Assembly (NCBI RefSeq): GCF_000972845.2 | Contig: NC_040022.1 | Span: forward strand, 6,292,979 to 6,356,978 | From: Larimichthys crocea | Lineage: Eukaryota; Chordata; Actinopteri; Sciaenidae | DNA length: 64,000 bases | Direction: 5' to 3' | Part shown: positions 36,005 through 48,877 of the stretch, piece after piece | Layout: every line of letters starts with the position of its first letter | Position numbering within the stretch: the stretch's first letter is position 1 | Made by a program: the position numbers and the translations under genes | The notes under the pieces: model-generated | Told to the model about the DNA's origin: nothing | What the model saw: only the letters and a program-made list of their open reading frames with translations | Database searches by the model: none

Positions 36005-39000
36005 CTGGTGTACAGAGAACAGAGTAAGTTAAACAACTAAACTTTAACCCTAGTTTTATGCCTTTTGACCTGCAAATAACCAAAGCCACATTTACAGTAA
36101 TACCATATCAGTTGATGAAATATAGAATCAATAAAAATAAGTCAGTATTAATGTTGGTAAAGTTCTGAGAGTCTCACCAGCAACAGAATATGAGCAAAGA
36201 CAGGACCAGGATGAGAAGGATTCCTCCCAGTACGCAGGAGATGACCACCACTGCCAGCAGAGCCGCTGTAAACACACACATAGAGACATATTTAGATCTC
36301 CGTAAGGCAGCACATAACTGGTGCGACTGCTACTGCTTCATTTTTGCCTTTGAAATCGTGTGACTCACAATCATTGCAGTTGAAGCCACTGTATCCAAAT
36401 GCGCATCTGAAAGACAAAACAGAGAAGTTCAACACAATATTTGTATTTCAAGACTGTTCTGTAGAATATTATCAGAGTTTAACACTGAATCCACATGGGG
36501 GAGCCAACTTCACATCATGTACACAATGAAACACAGGCAACTTGCACCTGACATGAAAAAATTACTCTGCAAACTAAATTGAAAATGTGGGTACTCACGG
36601 TTGACACCTATCTGCCACTGCCATCTGCCCACTTGGACACGCTACAAAGAGAAACACAATCATTTAAACACACAAAGTTTTACACACTCAACTGGGAACA
36701 AGCTACAGTTAGAGACTCAGTCATGGTAGATGAAGTACTGTACGTACAGTACGCCTGGTTGCACATGCAATGAAAACATGAGCACAATGAGAGCCTCTGC
36801 CATCTGCAGGCCGCATGATGACCATTACAAACATGCACATAATTGTACATTATGTTTTTTTCTTGAGAAAAGAACTGTATGCAACATTTGGATGAACGTC
36901 TTGTTCTTTATTAGCTCTTCCTATAGCTGATCTCCTTGGTCACAAGACTCCAGAGAGAGAGAAAGCTGTGATTCTTCCACGTGTTTCCAGGGAAACAACC
37001 TCACTAAAAAGAAATAAATTAGAGAGATAAATGAAGTAAGGGCCAAGGGTCGGCACTGAGAAAAGGCTACAGCTCTTGACCTTGTCTTCGAGTTTCACTC
37101 CCTGTTGTGTCTCCCCCCTCATTCTCACACACAAGTATTTCACTGAGGATAAGAAGGTTTTGTTAAAGCGCACTTAACTGTAGATCAGCTGGGAAAACTG
37201 AACTTGAGCTTGTCTCAGACGCTGCGGGTCGTCAGCCTTTTTAAGTCTATACATGAGACTTTTATAATCTTTTATGGCTGCACAACATTGTAAAGATTAC
37301 TCATTTTAGAGTATATAAGTAAAGAATATTAATTAGTTGTTTTTACCTCTGCAGCTACTGTTGGAGTACACGATAGAGATGTAGCCTTCTTTACAGGTAC
37401 AAAAAGCCCGGCCATCCGTAGCTGTGCATATCGTAGTGGAGTCATCACAAGCCAACGGCCTCGTCGTACACACGCTTGTACCTAAGACAGAGAGGACATA
37501 AAATGTATGAGAAAAAACATCTTCAAATAATGTAACCAGTGGCTCATATGTATAAATCGAGCAGTACTTACCTGTAAATGTAGCATCAGACAGTATTGAA
37601 TTATTTGAGTTGGTTATAGCGTCTTTAATGGACTGATCAACAGAGAATTGGGTTGCGTTGGTGTCTCTAAAAATGTTGTTCACAGTGGCTAGCACACTTC
37701 CCCGTCTAGAGATTTATAAAGGAGCACATAAAAAGTTTTTAAAATCTCTCTTTTACAAGAGAATATGTTTCTGATGTAGGAGAGAGAGAAATACTCACTC
37801 AAGTTGCAAAACTTCAGACCGTATATACCCAGGCTGATCTTTGAGGATATTTTCGAGCTATGGAACAGAATAATCAGTTGGTTTACTGACAGACAAAGAG
37901 AGAATTTATTATAATTATTCAACATGCTTCGTGAGGTCAAAACCCACCGCTGCTGAGATGTCAGCTGCTGTTTGCTGGAATATTGCGGAGGACCTGTTGC
38001 TCATTCCGTTTTGAAATTGCAAGGAATTGATATGTAGCTGGCCTGGGAACACTTGGGCTGATGGAAGAAGAAGAGCGGAGAATATAAACCACCACCACCC
38101 TTCTGTTATCATTATTTCTCATCTACCCAAAGATGAAATGTCGATTTAATCTTACCTGGTTCACACCTTCCGTTCAGCAGGAAGCTACCAGAGAGACACT
38201 GGCAAGTTCCATTAAGACACACGCTTTCAAGTGGGCACGGGATGGTAGGACACACTGAAAAAATAATAATAATAATAATAATTTTTCCCTAATGTAAGCT
38301 GCATATTTAAACAAAAATAGAGACTCAATAGGAGAAAGATACAAACCTATGACTGGCGCTGCTGTGGTGAAGTTGGTGGTCGTGATGTCTGTTGGTCGCA
38401 TGGTGGTGACAGTGATGGTGGTGGATGAGGCTGTTGTATTGCCACTAGTGGAGGTAGCTGTAGTATGCCTGCTGGTCACTGTAACGTCAAAACATATGAC
38501 ATTTAAATACAGACCACAGACTTCAGTTACATACAGCACATTTCCCTGTTTAAAGCTCACCTGCATGTTAATATCATTACATATTCTGTATTGTTATCAA
38601 CACTCATTCTGTTAGTCCTACCTCCCGAGGTTGTTGTTGAGGGGTTAGGGGTAGTGGTATTTCCAGTGGGGGATACAGTGCTACTGCCTGGGGAGGTGGA
38701 GGGAGGGAGAGAGCTTGAGGTGGAGGGAGGTGAGGAGGGTGAGGGTCCAGTTGTGAGTGTTATATTGGTGGTGGTAGTGGAGGACGAGGGTGTGGTAGTG
38801 GACGTGGGACTCTCATGTGTGGTGTTAGTAGAGTTTGTTAGTATAGTTGTAGTTAGTACAGTTGTAGAGATTTCTGGAGTTGCTGTACTTGTACTGGTTT
38901 GTGTGGTCACCGGAGTTGGGGTTGTTGTGATGTTGTTCGGCTGTGATGTGGTTGTAATCAAGGTTGTATTGTTGGTCTGTGCTGTTGGTGTGATTGTAGT

Positions 39001-42000
39001 CATGATATTGCTTGTGGTTGGTGGAGTTGTAGTCATATTGTTGTTTGTTGTTGGTGGAGTTGTAGTCATGTTGTTGTTTGTTGTTGTTGGAGTTGTAGTC
39101 ATATTGTTGTTTGTGGTTGGTGGAGATGTAGTCATATTGTTGTTTGTTGTTGGTGGAGTTGTAGTCATGTTGTTGTTTGTGGTTGGTGGAGTTGTAGTCA
39201 TGTTGTTGTTTGTTGTTGGTGGAGTTGTAGTCATGTTGTTTGTTGTTGGTGGAGATGTAGTCATATTGTTGTTTGTGGTTGGTGGAGATGTAGTCATGTT
39301 GTTGTTTGTGGTTGGTGGAGATGTAGTCATGTTGTTGTTTGTGGTTGGTGGAGATGTAGTCATGTTGTTGTTTGTGGTTGGTGGAGATGTAGTCATGTTG
39401 TTGTTTGTGGTTGGTGGAGATGTAGTCATGTTGTTGTTTGTGGTTGGTGGAGATGTAGTCATGTTGTTGTTTGTGGTTGGTGGAGATGTAGTCATGTTGT
39501 TGTTTGTGGTTGGTGGAGATGTAGTCATGTTGTTGTTTGTGGTTGGTGGAGATGTAGTCATGTTGTTGTTTGTGGTTGGTGGAGATGTAGTCATGTTGTT
39601 GTTTGTTGTTGGTGGAGTTGTAGTCATATTGTTGTTTGTGGTTGGTGGAGATGTAGTCATGTTGTTGTTTGTGGTTGGTGGAGATGTAGTCATGTTGTTG
39701 TTTGTTGTTGGTGGAGTTGTAGTCATATTGTTGTTTGTGGTTGGTGGAGATGTAGTCATGTTGTTGTTTGTGGTTGGTGGAGATGTAGTCATGTTGTTGT
39801 TTGTGGTTGGTGGAGATGTAGTCATGTTGTTGTTTGTGGTTGGTGGAGATGTAGTCATGTTGTTGTTTGTTGTTGGTGGAGATGTAGTCATGTTGTTGTT
39901 TGTGGTTGGTGGAGATGTAGTCATGTTGTTGTTTGTGGTTGGTGGAGATGTAGTCATGTTGTTGTTTGTGGTTGGTGGAGATGTAGTCATGTTGTTGTTT
40001 GTGGTTGGTGGAGATGTAGTCATGTTGTTGTTTGTGGTTGGTGGAGATGTAGTCATGTTGTTGTTTGTGGTTGGTGGAGATGTAGTCATGTTGTTGTTTG
40101 TGGTTGGTGGAGATGTAGTCATGTTGTTGTTTGTGGTTGGTGGAGATGTAGTCATGTTGTTGTTTGTTGTTGGTGGAGATGTAGTCATGTTGTTGTTTGT
40201 GGTTGGTGGAGATGTAGTCATGTTGTTGTTTGTTGTTGGTGGAGATGTAGTCATGTTGTTGTTTGTGGTTGGTGGAGATGTAGTCATGTTGTTGTTTGTG
40301 GTTGGTGGAGATGTAGTCATGTTGTTGTTTGTGGTTGGTGGAGATGTAGTCATGTTGTTGTTTGTGGTTGGTGGAGATGTAGTCATGTTGTTGTTTGTTG
40401 TTGGTGGAGATGTAGTCATATTGTTGTTTGTGGTTGGTGGAGATGTAGTCATGTTGTTGTTTGTGGTTGGTGGAGATGTAGTCATGTTGTTGTTTGTGGT
40501 TGGTGGAGATGTAGTCATGTTGTTGTTTGTTGTTGGTGGAGATGTAGTCATATTGTTGTTTGTGGTTGGTGGAGATGTAGTCATGTTGTTGTTTGTGGTT
40601 GGTGGAGATGTAGTCATGTTGTTGTTTGTGGTTGGTGGAGATGTAGTCATGTTGTTGTTTGTGGTTGGTGGAGATGTAGTCATGTTGTTGTTTGTGGTTG
40701 GTGGAGATGTAGTCATGTTGTTGTTTGTGGTTGGTGGAGATGTAGTCATGTTGTTGTTTGTGGTTGGTGGAGATGTAGTCATGTTGTTGTTTGTTGTTGG
40801 TGGAGATGTAGTCATATTGTTGTTTGTGGTTGGTGGAGATGTAGTCATGTTGTTGTTTGTGGTTGGTGGAGATGTAGTCATGTTGTTGTTTGTGGTTGGT
40901 GGAGATGTAGTCATGTTGTTGTTTGTTGTTGGTGGAGATGTAGTCATATTGTTGTTTGTGGTTGGTGGAGATGTAGTCATGTTGTTGTTTGTGGTTGGTG
41001 GAGATGTAGTCATGTTGTTGTTTGTGGTTGGTGGAGATGTAGTCATGTTGTTGTTTGTGGTTGGTGGAGATGTAGTCATGTTGTTGTTTGTTGTTGGTGG
41101 AGATGTAGTCATATTGTTGTTTGTGGTTGGTGGAGATGTAGTCATGTTGTTGTTTGTGGTTGGTGGAGATGTAGTCATGTTGTTGTTTGTGGTTGGTGGA
41201 GATGTAGTCATGTTGTTGTTTGTTGTTGGTGGAGATGTAGTCATATTGTTGTTTGTGGTTGGTGGAGATGTAGTCATGTTGTTGTTTGTGGTTGGTGGAG
41301 ATGTAGTCATGTTGTTGTTTGTGGTTGGTGGAGATGTAGTCATGTTGTTGTTTGTTGTTGGTGGAGATGTAGTCATGTTGTTGTTTGTGGTTGGTGGAGA
41401 TGTAGTCATGTTGTTGTTTGTGGTTGGTGGAGATGTAGTCATGTTGTTGTTTGTGGTTGGTGGAGATGTAGTCATGTTGTTGTTTGTTGTTGGTGGAGTT
41501 GTAGTCATATTGTTGTTTGTGGTTGGTGGAGATGTAGTCATGTTGTTGTTTGTGGTTGGTGGAGATGTAGTCATGTTGTTGTTTGTGGTTGGTGGAGATG
41601 TAGTCATGTTGTTGTTTGTTGTTGGTGGAGATGTAGTCATATTGTTGTTTGTGGTTGGTGGAGATGTAGTCATGTTGTTGTTTGTGGTTGGTGGAGATGT
41701 AGTCATGTTGTTGTTTGTGGTTGGTGGAGATGTAGTCATGTTGTTGTTTGTTGTTGGTGGAGATGTAGTCATGTTGTTGTTTGTGGTTGGTGGAGATGTA
41801 GTCATGTTGTTGTTTGTGGTTGGTGGAGATGTAGTCATGTTGTTGTTTGTGGTTGGTGGAGATGTAGTCATGTTGTTGTTTGTTGTTGGTGGAGTTGTAG
41901 TCATATTGTTGTTTGTGGTTGGTGGAGATGTAGTCATGTTGTTGTTTGTGGTTGGTGGAGATGTAGTCATGTTGTTGTTTGTGGTTGGTGGAGATGTAGT

Positions 42001-45000
42001 CATGTTGTTGTTTGTTGTTGGTGGAGATGTAGTCATGTTGTTGTTTGTGGTTGGTGGAGATGTAGTCATATTGTTGTTTGCCGTTGGTGGAGTTGTAGTC
42101 ATGTTGTTGTTTGTGGTTGGTGGAGATGTAGTCATATTGTTGTTTGTTGTTGGTGGAGTTGTAGTCATATTGTTGTTTGTGGTTGGTGGAGATGTAGTCA
42201 TATTGTTGTTTGTGGTTGGTGGAGATGTAGTCATATTGTTGTTTGTGGTTGGTGGAGATGTAGTCATGTTGTTGTTTGTTGTTGGTGGAGTTGTAGTCAT
42301 ATTGTTGTTTGTGGTTGGTGGAGATGTAGTCATGTTGTTGTTTGTGGTTGGTGGAGATGTAGTCATGTTGTTGTTTGTGGTTGGTGGAGATGTAGTCATG
42401 TTGTTGTTTGTTGTTGGTGGAGATGTAGTCATGTTGTTGTTTGTGGTTGGTGGAGATGTAGTCATGTTGTTGTTTGTGGTTGGTGGAGATGTAGTCATGT
42501 TGTTGTTTGTTGTTGGTGGAGATGTAGTCATGTTGTTGTTTGTTGCTGGTGGAGTTGTAGTCATGTTGTTGCTTGTGGCTGGTGGAGTTGTAGTCATGTT
42601 GCTTGCCATTGGTGCAGTTGTAGTCATGTTGTTGTTTGTGGTTGGAGTAGTTGTATAGGTGTCATTACTTGTTGTTGTTGAAGTTGTAGTTGTGTCGTTG
42701 CTTGTGGTTGGTGGAGTTGTAGTCCTGTTGTTACTTGTGGTTGGTGGAGTTGTAGTCACATTGTTGCTTGTGGTTGGTGGAGTTGTAGTCATGTTGTTGC
42801 TTGTGGTTGGTGGAGTTGTAATCGTGCCATTGCTCGTGGTTGGTGGAGTTGTAGTTGCATTGTTGCTTGTGGTTGGTGGAGTTGTAGTTGCATTGTTGCT
42901 TGTGGTTGGTGGAGTTGTTGTCATGTTGTTGCTTGTGGTTGGTGGAGTTGTTGTCACGTTGTTTCTTGTGGTTGGTGGAGTTGTAGTCACGTTGTTGCTT
43001 GTGGTTGGTGGAGTTGTAGTTGTGCCATTGCTCGGAGTTGGTGGAGTTGTAGTTGCGTTGTTGCTTGTGGCTGGTGGAGTTGTAGTTGCATTGTTGCTTG
43101 TGGGTAGTGGAATTGTAGTTGCGTTGTTGCTTTTGTTTGGTGGAGTTGTAGTCATGTTGTTGCTTGTAGTTGGTGAAGTTGTAGTCACATTGTTTCTTGT
43201 GGTTGGTGGAGTTGTAGTCGTGCCATTGCTCGTGGTTGGTGGAATTGTAGTTGCATTGTTGCTTTTGTTTGGTGGAGTTGTAGTCATGTTGTTGCTTGTG
43301 GTTGGTGAAGTTGTAGTCACATTGTTGCTTGTGGTTGGTGGAGTTGTAGTCGTGCCATTGCTCATGGTTGGTGGAATTGTAGTTGCGTTGTTGCTTGTGG
43401 GTGGTGGAATTGTAGTTGTGTTGTTGATTATGGTTGGTGGAGTAGTAGTTGTACTTGTTGTTTCATTGCTGGCTGCTGGAGCAGGTGTTGTGGTTGTATT
43501 TGTAGTCTCATTAGTGTTGCTGGGCAGTGTTGTATCAGTGTGTGGAGCTGATGTAGACTCAGTAACAGTGCTGTTTTCTGTGGTTGTAGTATTGGATGGT
43601 GGTAAAGTTGTAGCACTGCTGTTTGTGTTGTTTGCTGTTATTCCTAAAGTCAAAACAAAAGCACAAAAAATAGTGAGCTCATCATCTTCCTCCTATCACA
43701 CCTGTCATCCTATAAAGTCGATAAAGTGAACGTGTGCCTATTTACACATTAAGCAGACATTCATTTGAAGTTGTGTTTGTGTCCAACAGATAAATGTGAG
43801 TCAAATTTTCACTCCCTTCTTTTTCTGTTTTTAGTGACTCAACGCTCCACTCCTCCACACAGCTAATTGCTAACCTTATCCATCTACTGTTTGCTTCTGT
43901 GCAGGTAGCTTACTGGTGGTTTATCACAGCTTTTTCAGTGAAAACGTCTGCCCGATGCAGCTGGAAATAACGTTAGTGAGCCCTTAAAACTTATTAGCGA
44001 AAAGATGCTAAAATACTCAATAAAGCTGAGGGAAACTGCAGTCAGGTGATAATTCTCTGTGGGTTTATCACTACAAGCAACATCTTTCACATACATTAGT
44101 CATTTGATCCATAGTTAATGGATCCATTGTTACAAATATGGACTGGAGCAGATCTAAGATGTGTAATGACCACATCATAGCTTACCATCTTAATTGGGCT
44201 TAAGAAATAATGCATAAATTAGCAAATATTTCCATGTTAATGCACTTGTATTCACCACTTCAAAATGTTCAAAATGTAATTAGATCATCTACTGTTTACA
44301 GGAAATGTGTGTTAGCATTATGTTTATTGTTTCATGTAATATTAAAAATTTAAATAAATATATGTGGACAACCCGCACAATGACAGGAAATAATTACAGA
44401 AATTATTATTTTTAAGTAGAATAGTTCTGTTAGTCTTTATTTTTCAAGATGGCTGTATTATTATTCAACTTTATTATCTTTAGTAAACTATAGTTCCCAT
44501 ACTGGGAGACGAACCCGGGCTGGATGAAAACCAGGAATCCTAACCACTAGACCTTATGGGACCAACAACAAAGTGTTATTTTATTTGTTTCATCACACTT
44601 ATAAAATCATAAAGGAGCATTGATTTAATAGCTCTTCGTATGACTCCACACTATAAGCAGACTGAAGGAGCAGCAGGCATTTAAGGTGCAATCACAGAAG
44701 CCAACAAGGTTGTGCCTTAAAAACATTTAACATGAAGTGCGTAAAAAGTGGACAAAAGCTTTGACTCAGCAGTTAAGAGTTGTTTACATCACCAAGATTT
44801 GTCAGTTACCGCCAACAAGTGCCTGCCAGCTTCATTTGACCATCTTAAAGAAAAGAGCTGTGTCCTATTTGTTCAGTGTGCTGTCGTGACGCCTGTTCCC
44901 ATTTAGCCCTCTCCCACTTGCGGCTTTGTGTTTATGGGGTAACGGAGGAAGCCAGAGGGCAGCTTGAGGAGCGGTACAAGCAGTAGGAGGTCTTTGATAA

Positions 45001-48000
45001 TGGCTTAGTCTGTTTACCTCAACTCCTCATCTGTATGCATTGAATGATAACATTTCAAGCCTCTTTTTAGCAACCAGAGATTGAATGTACTTCTGAGAAC
45101 CAGACGTGTGGACGCCTTACACAAACAGTTTTCTCCGGTAAGTCACGTCAGAAGCACAAGGAAGTGGTGAGAAAACCAGGACTAATATCAGATCCTGAGG
45201 GTGATTTGATTATTTTCTTTGTGTACAAAGCCCTACGTGAGCTCAACTCTTTATCGCTTGGTTACCAAGACTCATTTAGAGATGAAAAACTACAAGCTAC
45301 ACACCCTGTTACAGCACACTTTTATGGATGTGCACGCCTAAACCCACCTCAGAAACTATTATTAAGGTAGTGGAAAAAGACATTAAGCAATCAACGATGA
45401 TAGACGAGGAAGTGATGGGTGGGAAAGACATATATGTGACATATATTGTCTCAGGTGCCTTTTTTATTGGTCATAAAGTAAAGGTGTGGCTGAGTTAAGC
45501 ACGGTTCGATCTATATGTGAAGCAGCGTATGAGATCATTGCTGTAAAACATGTATGCATCAATTTGCGACGGGCTCATCCAGATCAAGACTTAAGGGCAA
45601 TGCACTAATCCTACTAGATGACCAGAGATCAAGATTAATGAAAAACCTCTTAAATGAGATCCAGTCTTGATTAGCTCTGTTACATCCTCTGCGTTAGTAG
45701 AATATCTATTGCAAGGACTTGTGTGTCTTTCCGTGAATTACCGAGTTGGAGGTTAAGCTTTTCAAAGGCCAAAGTTTTATCAGCTCATATCAGAAATCAC
45801 AGCATTTCTCAGATTCCTATTGTTTTGTAGAAACCGTGCAGCCAGTTTCAGTTTACAATCCTGTAGATTAGCCAGGTGCATGTGACTCCTACCACTACAT
45901 TTGCTGGGTGTCATGTCAGTGTCAGAGACAGCAGGTAGATTTGAGAGCTACAGGCGGTTAATAAACATCTTAATACAGCTCTTAATGATCAACTCAGGTA
46001 ACCAAGTGTAGAAATAAAAGAGTGATGGTGTGAACTCTGTCATACACTGTCAGCTGTGTGTGAGCTTTCAACACCGTTCTATAGTATATTACACAATAGA
46101 GTATCGTCAGAATGCAAAGGTTACAGTGCATCACTCTCTCTTGATGAATGAAACATTAAAACTAATCAATGCAAGATGAATGACTGAACTCTTTAGTAAT
46201 CATAAATACTTAACAGGGTCAGTGTTTAAAAGAAGTTATCAGAGATACTGACTTGCGTGTACATTTACATTTAGTCATTTAGCTGACGCTTTTATCCAAA
46301 GCGATTTACAGAAAAGGGAACAATCAAGATATAGTGCAATAATAAGTGTTAAGAAGCAATAAGTGCTAGAGACAATTCTTAAGGAGTAGATTTGTCATGT
46401 AGCGCTAACTTCATCAGGTCTAAATTTTACACGCAAATCTAATGGTGTACCTAACTTGCTCACAGCTGCACGTGTTGAGTGCTAATTAGAAAATGTCACC
46501 ATGCATCAAATGCAGCCTCACGGCTATAGATTCTTGTTTTAGCTTGCCAGTTAGCTATCTCTCAAACAGTAAGCTACTTAGAAAACTACAATTCCATGAC
46601 ACAAAGCTCTAAACTCACATTTGACTGACACTCCATGCTTCGGCCATGGCCTTTTAAAATCAGTTATTTAATAATAATAAAAATCATTATTATTTTATTG
46701 TTGCTTAAGTGATAAGATCACTACAGCGCATCACAGTCATAAATTCAACTGATGAAATTACTATTTTGTTTGAGTGCTATGTTCACATTAATTATTTGGG
46801 ATATTGTGTTGTGGAACTTCAAGCATCATGGAGGTGAACTTTAGGGGTCAGGTCACCCAGATTATTATAATTATTAACAAACATATTACTCCAACTGATT
46901 GTCAAAAGTTTCCAACCTTGATTTGGTGATCTGAGGGTGTTGGGCTGGTCCTTTATCTAAATTAATGAATGCCAGATTTGATAACCAGGACATCAAGGCA
47001 TACTTCAGTTTGAACATTTGGTAAATGTCTTGGCAGCAGTAATCAGTTATGAAATCAACAGTGCCGTAATCTTGGAACTACTGTCCTCCTTTTCACCTAA
47101 TGCTACGACAAATACGATCATTACAGGTAGAGGACAAAGAGAGGAAGAAAGGCTTTTGTTTGGAGGAGTTACCCAACCGTTCTTTATGCAGTCTCACCTG
47201 TCAGTGCTGCCAGTACAGTAGAAAACAAATATGAAAAGGGTTTGTTTGGGAATGATGGCAAGTTTTCTAGATTGTTGTGATAAGAAATGTTGATATGAGA
47301 TTGAGCACCATAGTCATTTACAGTAAGTCTGCAATGCTACGCTGACCTTGTAAAGGCTCAGTTTTTCATATGTGCCCTTCACATTCAGATTATGTTCTGA
47401 TGGAGAGATGCTGAAGCCAAAACATAAAAATTACTGGAAGGCTAAGGTGTTTCTGCTATCACCAAGTCCTAAATGACACAGATAAAGATACAGAGAGAAG
47501 GTTATGGTCACACCATACAAACAAAGACTATTTCTATACATGGGGAAGTGATGTATAGGAAAGGGAAATTGTGACAGAGAAGAACTCAGACAAACAAACA
47601 CAGTGGTTCTCCTTCCATTATCATTTTCACTGTGATGATTGATTCCACCAAAGTTCAGCGCTGCTTCTCTATTTCCATTTATTTGAAAATGTCAACCACA
47701 AATGAAAGTTCACAGACAGTTTATGACGCCCCAGTCAAAGATCGATACAACAATAGCTGCAACAATGTCATGCATGTTTAAACTTCACCACAGACCACGG
47801 CATTTATTAAAGTACATGTTAGCAGCTTGACGTCTTTGTATTTGTGTCGCTGTCGAGGCTGCTAGTCAATTTTCTAGGTCTGCTTACCCACACTGGATAC
47901 TTACATGATGCCCATGTCAGACAGTGATTTAGAGCAATACACTTGAAATAGTGGAGCAATTAAGAGCACACTCTGCCTTGCACGCCTAACAGGGAGCCTT

Positions 48001-48841
48001 GTCTCTGAGGATTTAACCTACAGCCGGATAATCCCCTGCAGACACAAAAGGGATGACTGGGTCAGGCAGGGTGACAAGTGGGTCTAAGGTCGGGGCCTGC
48101 GAGCACACACTCAGGAGGATGTGGATAAGAAGGTCCGGCTTTACCCACTGAGTCCTCTCCACTAACTAAGAACGCCTGCTACTCGGTTTGAGAAACTATC
48201 ACTGTACTGGAGCCACTCAAAAGCCGCCACGCCTCTCCACCTCTATATTTCCCAACATAGAAAATCAAACAAGTGCAGTGTGGGAGTGTATCTGTTGCCA
48301 AGGAGACGAGTGCTTCCAGCTGTCAAAGCTTCATCTCATTTCAGATCACTAACAGTAGCAGAAACAGAGAGAGACGGAGACAGATTTTAGTGTTGATGCT
48401 TGTGATTACACTTTTTATAATTTATTTTATACAACAGCACTCCTGTGAAGTACCTGCTCCTAAAATCCAGTCCCTCTATTGCACAACCTTGACTTCCTGT
48501 CCAAATTGCCTCTCACTATGAATAAATCTCTGTCCGTATTAATTACACACCAGAAGGAATCCCGAGCAGCCCAGAGAGCTGCACACGATCATTTCCCTGG
48601 TTTCTCAGTGCCGCCATGAAATATTTCCAGTTTATTCTCGGGATGAAGGGAAAGCACGTTCCTGAAATAGTTCTTTATCACATCCAGCGGCACTGCAAGA
48701 AAGACGGACCTGATTAAAGAGTGCACACAGAGCAGGAGACGAACTGACAGGTCGTGACCCAACAGTCAGGAAAAGCCTGAGGCCAAAAGGCAGCATCTCA
48801 TTAGGAGACAGAGGAGTCATGTGGAGAGCTGACCTACAGTG

Positions 48842-48877
<36 letters not shown>

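Noticed and set aside
39010..42570. Array considered as a CRISPR-like or satellite array
   Set aside because: Units are contiguous with no spacers, keep a reading frame and lie in an exon with good splice sites.
38591..42658. Plus-strand open frame of 1,355 codons (repeat MLLFVVGGDVV), continued by 42659-43729
   Set aside because: It is the exact antisense of the muc13 repeat. With a 33-bp unit each frame is either stopped in every unit or open in all; four of the six frames are open. It has no splice, start or coding context of its own.
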